IMG/VR virus record: IMGVR_UViG_3300028388_002818
Span: 1-51,538 of that record
Length of the DNA: 51,538 bases
Reading direction: 5' to 3' (one strand)
Origin: a virus
A program made the position numbers and the translations under genes. Position 1 is the stretch's first letter. The number at the start of each line of letters is the position of its first letter. Positions 23,801-32,099 of the stretch are shown one piece after another. Below the pieces are notes generated by a model, which was given only the letters and a program-made list of their open reading frames with translations, had not been told where the DNA came from and did no database searches.

Positions 23801-25339
23801 TACCTTGCGGCTTCAACGAGCTTAAAGGACGGCTTGAGCAAGCTCGACACGCAGGTAAAGAGCAACGCAGATTCTATTTCTAGCGAGGCTACCGCCAGGT
23901 CGAACGCCGACTCCGCTTTGCAGACTGAGATTGACGCTACTCAAACAGGTGCAGGTCTTGGCGCTGACGGTAGTTACACCGCGCCTGCAAGCAATTACCT
24001 TACGGCTTCAACATCACTGCAAGACGCTGATGTTAAGCTCGACACGCAGGTGAAGGTTAACGCCGACGCTATTTCTAGTGAGGCGACCGCTCGCACTAGT
24101 GCCGATGCAGATTTGCAGACTGAGATTGACGCTACCCAAACAGGTGCGGGGCTTGATGCAGATGGGGGTTACACCGCACCTGCAAGCAACTACCTTGCGG
24201 CTTCAACGAGCTTAAAGGACGGTTTGAGCAAGCTCGATACTCAGGCTAAGACCAACGCTGATGCCATTTCTGCTGAGACAAGCGCTAGGTCTACCGCTGT
24301 GGCTAACGTGCAGAGCGAGCTTGACGCTACCCAAACAGGCGCAGGGCTTAACGCGAACGGCGCTTACACAGCTCCCGCAGGCTCAAACTACTTAGGAGCC
24401 ACGGTGAGCCTCAAGGGTGGTCTTTCTGCTCTCGATGCTCAGGCTAAGACCAATGCAGACGCCATTTCTAGTGAGGCTACAGTAAGGGCAAGCGCCGACT
24501 CAGATTTGCAAACTGAGCTTGATGCAAGCCAAGCGGCTGTGGGTCTTGCGGCTGACGGGTCTTACACAGCGCCTCTCGGTTCAAACTACTTAGGTGCTAC
24601 CTCTACGGTTAAGGGTGGCTTAGCCGCGCTTGACGCTCGTGCAAAGACCAACGCTGACGCCATTTCTAGCGAGGCTACAGCGAGAGCAAGTGCAGACTCA
24701 GCTTTACAGACTGAGCTTGACGCTACTCAAACAGGCGCAGGGCTTAACGCGAACGGGAGCTTCACCGCTCCCGCAAGTAACTACATTTCTACAAGCACTT
24801 CGTTGAAGGGTGCGTTGTCTGACCTAGACACTCAAGTGAAGGTTAATGCCGACGCTATTTCGAGTGAGGCTACAGCAAGGGCAACCGCCGACTCAGCTTT
24901 ACAGACTGAGCTTGATGCAACTCAAACGGGTGTGGGGCTAAACGCGAACGGTACGTTCACGGCACCTGCAAGCAATTATATCAGCGGCTCGACCTCTGTG
25001 ATTGACGCACTTGTTGACCTTGACACCCAAGTCTTTACGAACGAGGGTGATATTTCAGGGCTTGATACACGCCTCACGGCAATTGAGAATAACCCCGCTG
25101 TTAACCAAGACGCATTTAATATCCTTGCCGCTAGGGAAGGTGGCGCTTGGAGCCAAAGCGGTGATGTTGTATTATATGCACCTAGCTCGCTTGTTATTCG
25201 ACAAAGTTATGGAGCTTGGGCTTATGATACGGTAAGCACTGACTTTATCTTTACAGCGCCTACAGGCGGTTGCGGTGACCGACATTGGCAATACGACTCT
25301 TCCGACTTAGGCTCAATCATTTTCACAGGAGTTGCATAA
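20834..25339 (+). CDS. Giant repetitive tail fibre protein 1 (1501 aa)
   Basis: About 20 tandem copies of a roughly 68-residue unit make up most of the protein. Each unit has a coiled-coil part (LQTELDATQ), a turn module with GAGLEADGSY and AP-x-SNYL-x-ASTSLK, and a second coil ending in TQVKSNADAISSEATARA. This is a classic trimeric fibre pattern of short coiled coils interrupted by small loops. The C-terminal 75 residues (FNILAAREGGAWSQSGDV onward) are unique and contain CGDRHWQYD; this end probably forms the tip or a joint. The N-terminal 50 residues (ATTEAAGSVRLATVAEA) are like attachment ends of many phage fibres. It sits between terminase and portal, an unusual place for fibres. Confidence 0.88.
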   Translation: MTVITGSKATTEAAGSVRLATVAEAIAGIATDIAVTPAGVAAVALEGVGGVSQAELNAVQVELDTTQAGAGLSANGSYSAPGGSIYLAASTSIVDALSLLDAALDLTSSDVTTNANAIATNTADIATNAGAISAEATARANADAALQTELDATQQGAGLEADGSYAQLVGSNYLDAATSLKGAISTLDTQLKTVADAAGNAGQLELDATQQGAGLEADGSYVAPIGTNYLGASTSLKQALTVLDGEIDTNAQLISTEATARANADTTLSNSIAAVSSDVSDLQTEVDDTQASVGLAADGSYTAPASNYLGATTTIKGGLSALDTQVKAVADALASDVTSLENADAALQTELDDTQAGAGLEADGSYVAPVGSNYLGASTSLKSGLTALDTQAKINADAISAEASARLLADQEIDQEISDLQTELSTTQTGAGLEADGGYVAPAGSNYLAGSLSIKDGLADLDVQVKVNADAISSEATTRASSISDLQTELDATQTGAGLDADGGYTAPLASNYLGASTSLKDGLSTLDTRLKQVADAAGGDFTEVIDEVDAIELSVGLEADGTLVAPIGTNHLGTITSIKGGLVTLDAEIKVNADAISAEATSRTDADAALQTELDSTQSSAGLEADGSLVAPIGTNHLGAITTLKGGLVALDTEIQVNAVAISTEASARVDGDNALNALITGLEGDIDALQLEIDDVQIGAGLEADGSYVAPAGSNYLAASTSLKDALAKLDAALKANADADAAELDLTALQDAVNALQTELDASQSSAGLEADGSFTAPLGTNHLGTISTLKGGLVTLDGEIKVNADAISAETTARLSGDSDLQAELDATQVGAGLDADGGFTAPASNYISASTSLKGGLVDLDTQVKSNADAISSEAATRLANDNALADDIADAFAAVGEVNLAVGLELDNSYPTPSGSNYLDATSTVMEAVLALDTQAKSNADSISSEATARASADSALQLELDTTQTGAGLEANGGYNAPLASNYLAASTSLKDGLSKLDTQVKSNADSISSEATARSNADSALQTEIDATQTGAGLGADGSYTAPASNYLTASTSLQDADVKLDTQVKVNADAISSEATARTSADADLQTEIDATQTGAGLDADGGYTAPASNYLAASTSLKDGLSKLDTQAKTNADAISAETSARSTAVANVQSELDATQTGAGLNANGAYTAPAGSNYLGATVSLKGGLSALDAQAKTNADAISSEATVRASADSDLQTELDASQAAVGLAADGSYTAPLGSNYLGATSTVKGGLAALDARAKTNADAISSEATARASADSALQTELDATQTGAGLNANGSFTAPASNYISTSTSLKGALSDLDTQVKVNADAISSEATARATADSALQTELDATQTGVGLNANGTFTAPASNYISGSTSVIDALVDLDTQVFTNEGDISGLDTRLTAIENNPAVNQDAFNILAAREGGAWSQSGDVVLYAPSSLVIRQSYGAWAYDTVSTDFIFTAPTGGCGDRHWQYDSSDLGSIIFTGVA
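21000..24980 (+). repeat. Coding tandem repeat region of fibre 1 (about 20 units of about 205 bp)
   Basis: Twenty occurrences of the GAGL-like core (GAGL, SAGL, AVGL, SVGL) were counted by reading, spaced about 205 bp. DNA identity between neighbours is variable, so the array is old, but blocks such as GGCTTCAACGAGCTTAAAGG are shared exactly by some units and could recombine. Confidence 0.85.
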
Positions 25340-25340
25340 T

Positions 25341-28300
25341 ATGGCTTCAGTAAGACCTGAAACAAACAATACCCACTCGCTTGGCACAGCCTCGTTTAAG
25401 TGGTCTGCGTTGCACGTCGTTGACGTGAACACAGCTACGGTAACGACTACAGGCGATGTGGAAATCGGCGGCAACCTTACGGTGTTGGGGACCGCCACCA
25501 CAATTGACGTTAACAACCTCGCTGTTGAAGACCCTATCATTTCACTCGCTCGCAACAATGACGCAGACAGCCTTGATATTGGCTTCTACGGCAAGATTGT
25601 TGACGGGGGTGTTGACAAGTATGTGGGGCTTTACCGTGACGCGACTGACGGCAAGTTCAAGTTCTTTGAGGGCTTGACCACTGAGCCTAGCACCACTGTG
25701 GGCGAGGGCGGTTCGACCGCTACCATCGTGGCTAACATCGAGGGTGCAATCACGGGTAACTCAGAAACCGCTGACGCGCTGAGTACCGCTCGCACGATTT
25801 CGCTTTCAGGCGATGTTGCGGGTTCCGTGAGCTTCGACGGCTCAGCCGACGTTGATATTACGGCTACGGTTCAGCCTAGCTCTATTGAGAATTCTATGCT
25901 CGCTAATGACTCAATCACCGTGGGTGATGGGGTTACCACGGAGGCTATTGCTCTCGGTCAAGCGCTGAGCTTTGAGGGGACTCTTGAGGAGGTTGAGGTT
26001 GCGTATGACGCGGCGAGCAACACCTTCACCTTCGGCTTACCCGACTCAATCACAGCCTCTCTCAACGGAAATGCAAGCACAGCTTCAACCCTTGAAACCG
26101 CTCGCACGATTTCTATTTCGGGTGATGCAACAGGTTCGGTGAGCTTCAACGGTTCACAGAACGTGGATATTGCACTGACTATCGAGGCAGGTGCAGTTGA
26201 GAACTCGATGCTTGCTAACGACTCAATCACCTTTAGTGACGGCACAGCGAGCGACGTGACTGCACTCGGTGAGAGCCTTAACATTGTCGGCACCGCCAAT
26301 GAGGTTGAGGTTGCTCTTGATGCAGGCTCTAGCACCTTCACCGTGGGTCTTCCCGATACCATTGTGGCTGACCTCACGGGTACGGCGAGCGACGCCTCAC
26401 AAGCCACAAAGCTCACCAACGCTCGCACCCTTGCCCTTTCGGGTGATGTTGCAGGCTCAGCGAGCTTCAACGGTACGGCTAACGCCACCATCGACGCGGT
26501 GATTCAACCTGGCGCAGTCGAGAACTCGATGCTCGCAAACGCCTCAATCACTGTGGGTGACGGCACTACCTCTGAGGCTATTTCTCTCGGTGAGGCGTTT
26601 AGCATTGTCGGGACCGCAAATGAGACTGAGGTGGCGTACAGCGCGGCGAGCAATAGCTTCACCGTGGGCTTGCCCAACACGATTACGGCTGATGTGAGCG
26701 GTAACGCTTCTACAGCAGACGCTTGGTCTACCGCTCGCACGATTTCTATTTCGGGTGCGGCTTCGGGTTCGGCTTCTGTTGACGGCTCTGCGAACGCTGA
26801 TATTTCAATCACAATTGCAGGTGGCTCTATTGCTAACGATAAGTTAACGAACAGCTCAATCACCTTCTCAGACGGTACAGCTAGTGATGTAACCGCTCTC
26901 GGTGAGAGCCTTAACATTGTGGGTACAGCCAACGAGGTTGATGTTGCCCTTGATGCAGGTTCAAGCACCTTCACCGTGAGCCTCCCCGCCACGATTTCTG
27001 CTGACCTTAACGGCAACGCGGCAACAGCGAGCGAGGCTGAGATTCTTAGCACTGCGCGTACCCTCTCTATTTCGGGTGACGCCGCAGGTTCGGTGAGCTT
27101 CAACGGTTCAGCCGATGCAGATATTGCTCTCACAATTCAGCCTAGCGCTGTTGAGAACTCAATGCTCGCTAACAGCTCAATCACCTTTGGAGACGGCACT
27201 GAGACTGAGGCTATTTCTCTTGGGCAGGCGCTTAGCTTGGTGGGGACCGCCGCTGAGGTTGATGTGGCTTACAACGCCCTGACTAACACCTTTAGCTTTG
27301 GTCTTCCCAACACCATCACGGCAAGCCTTGACGGTAACGCGTCTAGCGCTGACGCTTGGTCTACCGCTCGCACACTTTCTCTTGGGGGTGACCTCTCAGG
27401 CAGTGTGAGCATTGACGGCTCTCAGAACGTGACCTTGAACGCCACAATTCAGAGCGGCACAGCCCTGACCTTTAGCGATGGCACTGCAAGCGAGGACATT
27501 GGTCTTGGCGATACGATTTCTTTCGTGGGGACCGCTTCTGAGGTTGACGTGGCTTATGACGCGGCGAGCAACACCTTCACGTTTAGCCTCCCCGCTACGA
27601 TTAACGCTGACCTTAACGGCAACGCCACCACCGCTAGTGAGGCTGAGATTCTGTCAACCGCTCGCACGATTTCTATTTCGGGTGACGCTACAGGCTCAGC
27701 TAGCTTCAACGGGTCTGCTGACGCTGATATTGCCCTGACAATCGAGGCGGGTGCTGTCGAGAACTCAATGCTCGTTAATGACTCTATTGGCATTTCTCTC
27801 GACGGTGTGGCTCAAGAGTCTGTGGCGCTTGGTGAGAGCCTTGACTTTGTGGCAGGGCAAGATATTGACCTGGCGTATAACGCGACCTCAAATGCACTTA
27901 CGGTTTCTCTTGAGGCAGTGATTGATAGCGACACCACAGGTAATGCGGCTACAGCGACTCAACTCGCCACCGCTCGCACACTTTCTATTTCGGGTGACGC
28001 TACGGGTTCAGCGAGCTTTGACGGCTCTGCGAACGCTGATATTGCTCTTACGATTAGCGCAGGCGCGGTCGATAACGCCATGCTCGCCAACAGTTCTATT
28101 TCTTTCTCAGACGGAACCGCCACCGATGTGACTGCGCTTGGTGAGAGCCTTAACATTGTGGGTACGGCTTCTGAGGTTGAGGTGGCGCTTGATGCAGGGT
28201 CTAGCACCTTCACAATTGGCTTGCCTGACACAATTGCCGCTGAGCTTAACGGCAACGCGGCGACCGCCACGAAGCTCGCCACTGCTCGCACCTTGAGCGT

Positions 28301-30278
28301 GAGCGGTGACGCTACGGGTTCAGTGAGCTTTGACGGTTCGGCTAATGCTGATATTGCTCTCACCATCGAGGCGGGTGCAGTGGATAACGCTATGCTCGCC
28401 AATGATGGTATCAGCCTGCTTGTTGACGGTGTGGCGCAAGAGGACATTAACCTCGGTGACAGCCTCAACATCATCTCAGGGCAAGACATTGACGTGACCT
28501 ACAACGCCGCAAGCAACGCCCTTACGGTGGCGCTTGAGGCTACGATTGACAGTGACACCACGGGCAACGCGGCTACGGCTTCACAGCTTGCTACCGCTCG
28601 CACCTTGAGCGTGAGTGGTGACGCCGCAGGCTCCGTGAGCTTTGACGGTTCTGCAAACGCAGATATTGCCCTTACGATTCAGCCTAGTGCGGTCGAGAAC
28701 TCAATGCTCGCCAATAGTTCAATCACCTTTAGTGATGGGACCGCTAGCGATGTAACCGCTCTCGGTGAGTCAATCACAATTGCAGGTACGGCTTCTGAGA
28801 TTGATGTTAGCCTCGACGCGGGGACAAGCACTTTCACCTTGAGCTTGCCCTCTACAATCAACGCTGACCTCAACGGTAACGCGGCGACTGCAAGCGAGGC
28901 GCTTATCTTGAGCAACGCTCGCACCCTCTCACTCTCAGGTGATGTGGCGGGTAGTGTGAGCTTCGACGGCTCTGCAAACGTGGATATTGCGGCTACGATT
29001 CAGCCTAGTTCTGTTGAGAACTCAATGCTCGCCAACAGCTCTATTTCTTTCAGCGATGGGACTGCGACCGACATTACCGCTCTTGGCGATAGCCTCAACT
29101 TAGAGGGGACCGCTAATGAGGTGACCGTAAGCCTCGACGCAGGCACAAGCACCTTCACCTTCGGGCTTCCTGCTACGATTTCTGCTGATGTTAACGGCAA
29201 CGCGGCTACGGCAAGCGAGGCTACTATCCTCAGCACCTCTCGCACGATTTCTCTCACGGGTGACGTTGCAGGCTCAGCGAGCTTCAACGGCTCTGCTGAC
29301 GCTTCAATCACCGCCACGATTCAGCCTAGCTCTGTTGAGAATTCTATGCTCGCCAACAGCGGTATCACGGTGAGCGACGGGACTAACGGTGAGGCTATCA
29401 ACTTGGGCGAGGCGTTCTCGATTCAAGGCACTGCGGCTGAGGTTGAGGTGGCTTACAGCACCTTGAATAACCGCTTCACCGTGGGCTTGCCTGACAGCGT
29501 GGCGATTGTGGGTGACCTTGAGGTTGGTGACGACCTCAACGTCTTGTCTACGCTCACCGTTTCAGGCAACGCCACGTTCAACGGTAACCTTGTGGCTAAC
29601 ACCGCTAACGTGCGTTTCGCGGATACGATTCTTGAGCTTGGCGTTAACAACGAGCTTTCGGCTGACCACGGCTTCTTCTCAGCGAGGGCGGCGAACTCTT
29701 ACACGGGTATCTTCTTCGACGAGACTGACGACAAGTGGAAGCTCTTCACCGACACCGCTAAGCCAGGTACTACGGTTGACACCGCCGCAGGTTCCTTCGC
29801 TCTTGCCGATATGCAGGTTAAGGACTTTAGCGCCACCACGCTTGCAGTGAGCGGTGAGTACACCTTGCCTTCTGCTGACGGTTCAAACGGGCAGGTCTTG
29901 ACCACTGACGGTGCAGGCAACGTGAGCTTCCAAACGCCTTCAAGCGGGGCTGTTGCTTCTGCACTGACCGTTGTCACTGCTGACCACACCATCACCACGG
30001 GGTCTGAGACTGAGCAGATTGTGCTTGTGAGGGTTAACAGCTCTACTGTGACGGTGGACCTTCCCGACGCGGCTACAGCAGGGTCAGGGTACAGCCTCAC
30101 TATTCGCAACAGCTCTAACCCTAGCACCCCTACGAGTGTGACGGTTGCGCGTCAAGGCACCGATGTTATTAACGTCGATGCTACGAACGGTGGGCTTACC
30201 ACTCGTTCACTCGGTGCGAGTACATGGCAACGCTACATGAGCGACGGCTCAGGCACTTGGTACGTCATCGAGAACTAA
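25341..30278 (+). CDS. Giant repetitive tail fibre protein 2 (1645 aa)
   Basis: A beta-rich repeat fibre. About 12 units of roughly 100-110 residues carry SGDVAGSVSFDGSANVDI, then ENSMLANSSITFSDGT, then a GESLNIVGTANEVEVAL strand pair and TFTVGLPDTI with a turn GNAATAS. The N-terminal module (GDVEIGGNLTVLG, then DIGFYGKIVDGGVDKYVGLYRD) is of a kind seen in structural proteins of other large phages. A related module returns near the C-terminus (GDLEVGDDLNVLSTLTVSGN, then TGIFFDETDDKWKLF). The last 100 residues form a new beta domain (VRVNSSTVTVDLPDAA), possibly the receptor-binding end. The ATG at 25341 has AGGAG upstream. A terminator follows the gene. Confidence 0.88.
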   Translation: MASVRPETNNTHSLGTASFKWSALHVVDVNTATVTTTGDVEIGGNLTVLGTATTIDVNNLAVEDPIISLARNNDADSLDIGFYGKIVDGGVDKYVGLYRDATDGKFKFFEGLTTEPSTTVGEGGSTATIVANIEGAITGNSETADALSTARTISLSGDVAGSVSFDGSADVDITATVQPSSIENSMLANDSITVGDGVTTEAIALGQALSFEGTLEEVEVAYDAASNTFTFGLPDSITASLNGNASTASTLETARTISISGDATGSVSFNGSQNVDIALTIEAGAVENSMLANDSITFSDGTASDVTALGESLNIVGTANEVEVALDAGSSTFTVGLPDTIVADLTGTASDASQATKLTNARTLALSGDVAGSASFNGTANATIDAVIQPGAVENSMLANASITVGDGTTSEAISLGEAFSIVGTANETEVAYSAASNSFTVGLPNTITADVSGNASTADAWSTARTISISGAASGSASVDGSANADISITIAGGSIANDKLTNSSITFSDGTASDVTALGESLNIVGTANEVDVALDAGSSTFTVSLPATISADLNGNAATASEAEILSTARTLSISGDAAGSVSFNGSADADIALTIQPSAVENSMLANSSITFGDGTETEAISLGQALSLVGTAAEVDVAYNALTNTFSFGLPNTITASLDGNASSADAWSTARTLSLGGDLSGSVSIDGSQNVTLNATIQSGTALTFSDGTASEDIGLGDTISFVGTASEVDVAYDAASNTFTFSLPATINADLNGNATTASEAEILSTARTISISGDATGSASFNGSADADIALTIEAGAVENSMLVNDSIGISLDGVAQESVALGESLDFVAGQDIDLAYNATSNALTVSLEAVIDSDTTGNAATATQLATARTLSISGDATGSASFDGSANADIALTISAGAVDNAMLANSSISFSDGTATDVTALGESLNIVGTASEVEVALDAGSSTFTIGLPDTIAAELNGNAATATKLATARTLSVSGDATGSVSFDGSANADIALTIEAGAVDNAMLANDGISLLVDGVAQEDINLGDSLNIISGQDIDVTYNAASNALTVALEATIDSDTTGNAATASQLATARTLSVSGDAAGSVSFDGSANADIALTIQPSAVENSMLANSSITFSDGTASDVTALGESITIAGTASEIDVSLDAGTSTFTLSLPSTINADLNGNAATASEALILSNARTLSLSGDVAGSVSFDGSANVDIAATIQPSSVENSMLANSSISFSDGTATDITALGDSLNLEGTANEVTVSLDAGTSTFTFGLPATISADVNGNAATASEATILSTSRTISLTGDVAGSASFNGSADASITATIQPSSVENSMLANSGITVSDGTNGEAINLGEAFSIQGTAAEVEVAYSTLNNRFTVGLPDSVAIVGDLEVGDDLNVLSTLTVSGNATFNGNLVANTANVRFADTILELGVNNELSADHGFFSARAANSYTGIFFDETDDKWKLFTDTAKPGTTVDTAAGSFALADMQVKDFSATTLAVSGEYTLPSADGSNGQVLTTDGAGNVSFQTPSSGAVASALTVVTADHTITTGSETEQIVLVRVNSSTVTVDLPDAATAGSGYSLTIRNSSNPSTPTSVTVARQGTDVINVDATNGGLTTRSLGASTWQRYMSDGSGTWYVIEN
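25780..29480 (+). repeat. Coding tandem repeat region of fibre 2 (about 12 units of about 300 bp)
   Basis: The ENSMLAN/DNAMLAN-type core recurs about 12 times by my count, at spacings near 300 bp; one unit is shortened (around 27450). The units share long exact DNA blocks, so recombination between them could change fibre length. Confidence 0.85.
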
Positions 30279-30335
30279 AACAGGGTCGTAGTTTAGGTCA
30301 CCGACCTCCTGTGAAGCCTCTTGTATGAGGGGCGG

Positions 30336-30375
30336 CAAACAGCTCACTCGCTTCGTGCAGGTGGGCTGTTTGTTT
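30336..30375 (+). terminator. Terminator after the fibre genes
   Basis: CAAACAGCTCAC (30336-30347) and GTGGGCTGTTTG (30361-30372) form a 12 bp stem with one G-T pair and a 13-base loop, followed by TTT. It lies 60 bases after the fibre 2 stop codon and before a new promoter, which marks a transcription-unit border. Confidence 0.75.
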
Positions 30376-30390
30376 ATGAGGTTATCCTGT

Positions 30391-30420
30391 TTGCATTTAT
30401 GCGGTTACGGCATATATACT
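30391..30420 (+). promoter_or_regulatory. Sigma70-like promoter for the 30461 operon
   Basis: TTGCAT (30391-30396), an 18 bp spacer and TATACT (30415-30420). The leader of about 35 bases includes an AGGGGGA ribosome site. It drives the small membrane genes, thyX and perhaps the whole head operon. Confidence 0.65.
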
Positions 30421-30460
30421 AGGCGGTAAACCTTAATAATCTCGCAGGGGGACCGCCGAT

Positions 30461-30757
30461 ATGATTTCGCTTATTTTAAAGCACCGCAAGAAACTCTTAT
30501 GGCTTAGCGCAGGGGTTATTCTTGTGTTGATGTTCTTCAAGCTCTATGAGGCTGTTGCAGGCTTCGGTGGCTTCCTTATGCTTGTATTTGGTGCTAAAGA
30601 AACCACTCAAGACAAACTAGATAAGCATGAGAGTCAAGTGAAGGCTACCGACGACCTTATCGAGCAACGCGAAGCGGTAACGAAAGACGCGGCGCGTGAG
30701 GCAGGTGAGCGGCGCGAGGCTGAGATTGACGATTGGCTTAATGGAGATTGGAAATGA
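30461..30757 (+). CDS. Small membrane protein with coiled coil (98 aa), holin/spanin-like candidate
   Basis: Basic N-terminus (KHRKK), then two hydrophobic stretches at about residues 12-27 and 29-43 (LLWLSAGVILVLMFF; AGFGGFLMLVFG), then a charged coiled coil to the end (DKLDKHESQVKATDDLIEQREA). This layout suits a holin or inner-membrane spanin, but no family signature is seen. It overlaps the next gene by ATGA. Three membrane/coiled-coil genes in a row, followed by unrelated thyX, suggest a lysis or superinfection cassette. The amidase is 15 kb away. Confidence 0.75.
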   Translation: MISLILKHRKKLLWLSAGVILVLMFFKLYEAVAGFGGFLMLVFGAKETTQDKLDKHESQVKATDDLIEQREAVTKDAAREAGERREAEIDDWLNGDWK

Positions 30758-31155
30758 AGATTATATTTCTTGCCGCCGCGTTGACGGGGCTTTGGGTTTC
30801 GCCTGCGGGTGAAGTTATCGAGGTTCCTTGCCCTGAGCCTATTGAGTTTCACGCTGAGCGGGTTCGTATGCCTCGTGGGTGTATGGCAGACCAAATGGGC
30901 GTGTGGCTCAGTGTTGAGCGTTACAAGGAGCTTGAAATCGCTGAGGCTGTTGCTCAGGTAGAGGTAGAGGAACAACGCGCCACAATCAAAGAGCTTGAGC
31001 AGAAGGTCAAGGACCTGCAAAGGCAGAATCTCAGGCAGAGCCTTTCTGAGACGCAGAAGGACTGCTATGAACCACAAACCCCTTTCTTTGTAGGCGCTTT
31101 GACCGCCACAGTGATTGCCACAGGAGGCTGTGCTTTATGGAATCTATCGAATTAA
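30754..31155 (+). CDS. Secreted or membrane coiled-coil protein (133 aa)
   Basis: The ATG at 30754 overlaps the upstream stop (ATGA). The first 18 residues (MKIIFLAAALTGLWVSPAG) look like a signal peptide. A short Cys/Pro region follows (VPCPEP; PRGCMADQ), then a long coiled coil (about 60-100: AQVEVEEQRATIKELEQKV). Near the C-terminus is a hydrophobic segment (FFVGALTATVIATGGCALW) that could anchor it in a second membrane. A periplasm-spanning role is possible. The last 19 bases overlap the next gene. Confidence 0.7.
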   Translation: MKIIFLAAALTGLWVSPAGEVIEVPCPEPIEFHAERVRMPRGCMADQMGVWLSVERYKELEIAEAVAQVEVEEQRATIKELEQKVKDLQRQNLRQSLSETQKDCYEPQTPFFVGALTATVIATGGCALWNLSN

Positions 31156-31388
31156 CAACTCTAGTTAGTATCGGCGCTATTGTCGGTGGGCTTTACTCTT
31201 ACATCAAAGACCGTGTTGAAACGGGTAAGGCTTTAGGTAAACTAGAGCAAAGGGTAGAAACCCTAGAGCAAGGGCAACGTGTGTTAGAAGACCTTGTGAC
31301 AACCCTGACTGATACGCGAATTGCAGTTTCGCGTCTTGAGCAAAAAGTAGACTCCATTAATAAATATATCGAGAAGAACGGAAACTAA
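31137..31388 (+). CDS. Small membrane-anchored coiled-coil protein (83 aa)
   Basis: A short N-terminal hydrophobic helix (TTLVSIGAIVGGLYSYI, residues 7-23) is followed by an almost continuous coiled coil (KALGKLEQRVETLEQGQRV and DTRIAVSRLEQKVDSINKY). This is the arrangement of XhlA-like hemolysin/lysis accessory proteins and other phage membrane proteins, but similarity is only in layout. AGGAGG is upstream. The stop (31386-31388) is directly next to the thyX ATG, so translation is coupled. Confidence 0.7.
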   Translation: MESIELTTLVSIGAIVGGLYSYIKDRVETGKALGKLEQRVETLEQGQRVLEDLVTTLTDTRIAVSRLEQKVDSINKYIEKNGN

Positions 31389-32099
31389 ATGCAATCTGAA
31401 ACACCGCAATATGTTTATGGCGACGGTATCGGATCAGTCACGCTTATTGATTATATGGGCGATGACCAACGCGCCGCACACGCGGCTCGCGTGAGCTTCA
31501 ACAACGATAACGTCTTTGATGATGAAGGAAATATCACCGAGAGAGACGAGAGGCTTCTCAAGTTCTTACTGCGTGAGAACCACACCTCGCCGTTTGAACA
31601 CAGCTTCATTTCTTTCAGGCTGACGGTTCCTATGTTTGTGCGTTCACAAATACACAGACACAGAACATTTAGCTATAACGAGGTGTCGCGTAGATATACC
31701 TCAGAAGAAATCTCATTTTATGTTCCCTCTGAGTTTAGGCTTCAAAGCACTAAGAACTTGCAGTGCAGTTTAAATGAATCACTAGAAGGCTTCGCGCATC
31801 TCGATACCTTACGCGTTTACAACGATACCTTAGCCGACTGCTTTAAAGCCTATTGCCTTATGCTCGATATGGGTGTGAGCCGTGAACAGGCGCGAGGGCT
31901 TTTGCCTAATTCTACTTACACCTCATTTTGGATGAGCGGTAATCTCAGAAATTATATTCATTTCTTGCGCCTGCGCCTTGACGCTCATGCACAACCCGAA
32001 GTTCGCCTCGTGGCTGAGGCTATGCGCGAACAGCTCGCTCTAATCTTCCCCGCCACCTTCAAGGTTCTATACGAATTGGGGGTGTTAAATGAAGGGTAA
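31389..32099 (+). CDS. thyX: Flavin-dependent thymidylate synthase ThyX (236 aa)
   Basis: Makes dTMP from dUMP with methylene-tetrahydrofolate, FAD and NADPH. The exact ThyX signature R-H-R-x7-S is seen at R90-H91-R92 to S100 (RHRTFSYNEVS), followed by RRY. The N-terminal VTLIDYMGDDQRAAHAAR and ENHTSPFEH blocks and the C-terminal REQARGLLPNSTYTSF block (dUMP and FAD binding) are also typical. Length is normal. With the deaminase that overlaps it by 11 bases it supplies thymidine nucleotides for phage DNA synthesis. Confidence 0.97.
   Translation: MQSETPQYVYGDGIGSVTLIDYMGDDQRAAHAARVSFNNDNVFDDEGNITERDERLLKFLLRENHTSPFEHSFISFRLTVPMFVRSQIHRHRTFSYNEVSRRYTSEEISFYVPSEFRLQSTKNLQCSLNESLEGFAHLDTLRVYNDTLADCFKAYCLMLDMGVSREQARGLLPNSTYTSFWMSGNLRNYIHFLRLRLDAHAQPEVRLVAEAMREQLALIFPATFKVLYELGVLNEG

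Noticed and set aside
25958-29317. Many Ala/Ser/Leu-rich minus- and plus-strand frames inside the fibre genes
   Set aside because: They repeat with the fibre repeats and arise from codon periodicity, not from separate genes.
21000-29480. Regularly spaced repeats that could suggest a CRISPR array
   Set aside because: Units of about 205 and 300 bp are coding, in frame and diverged; there are no short identical repeats with unique spacers.
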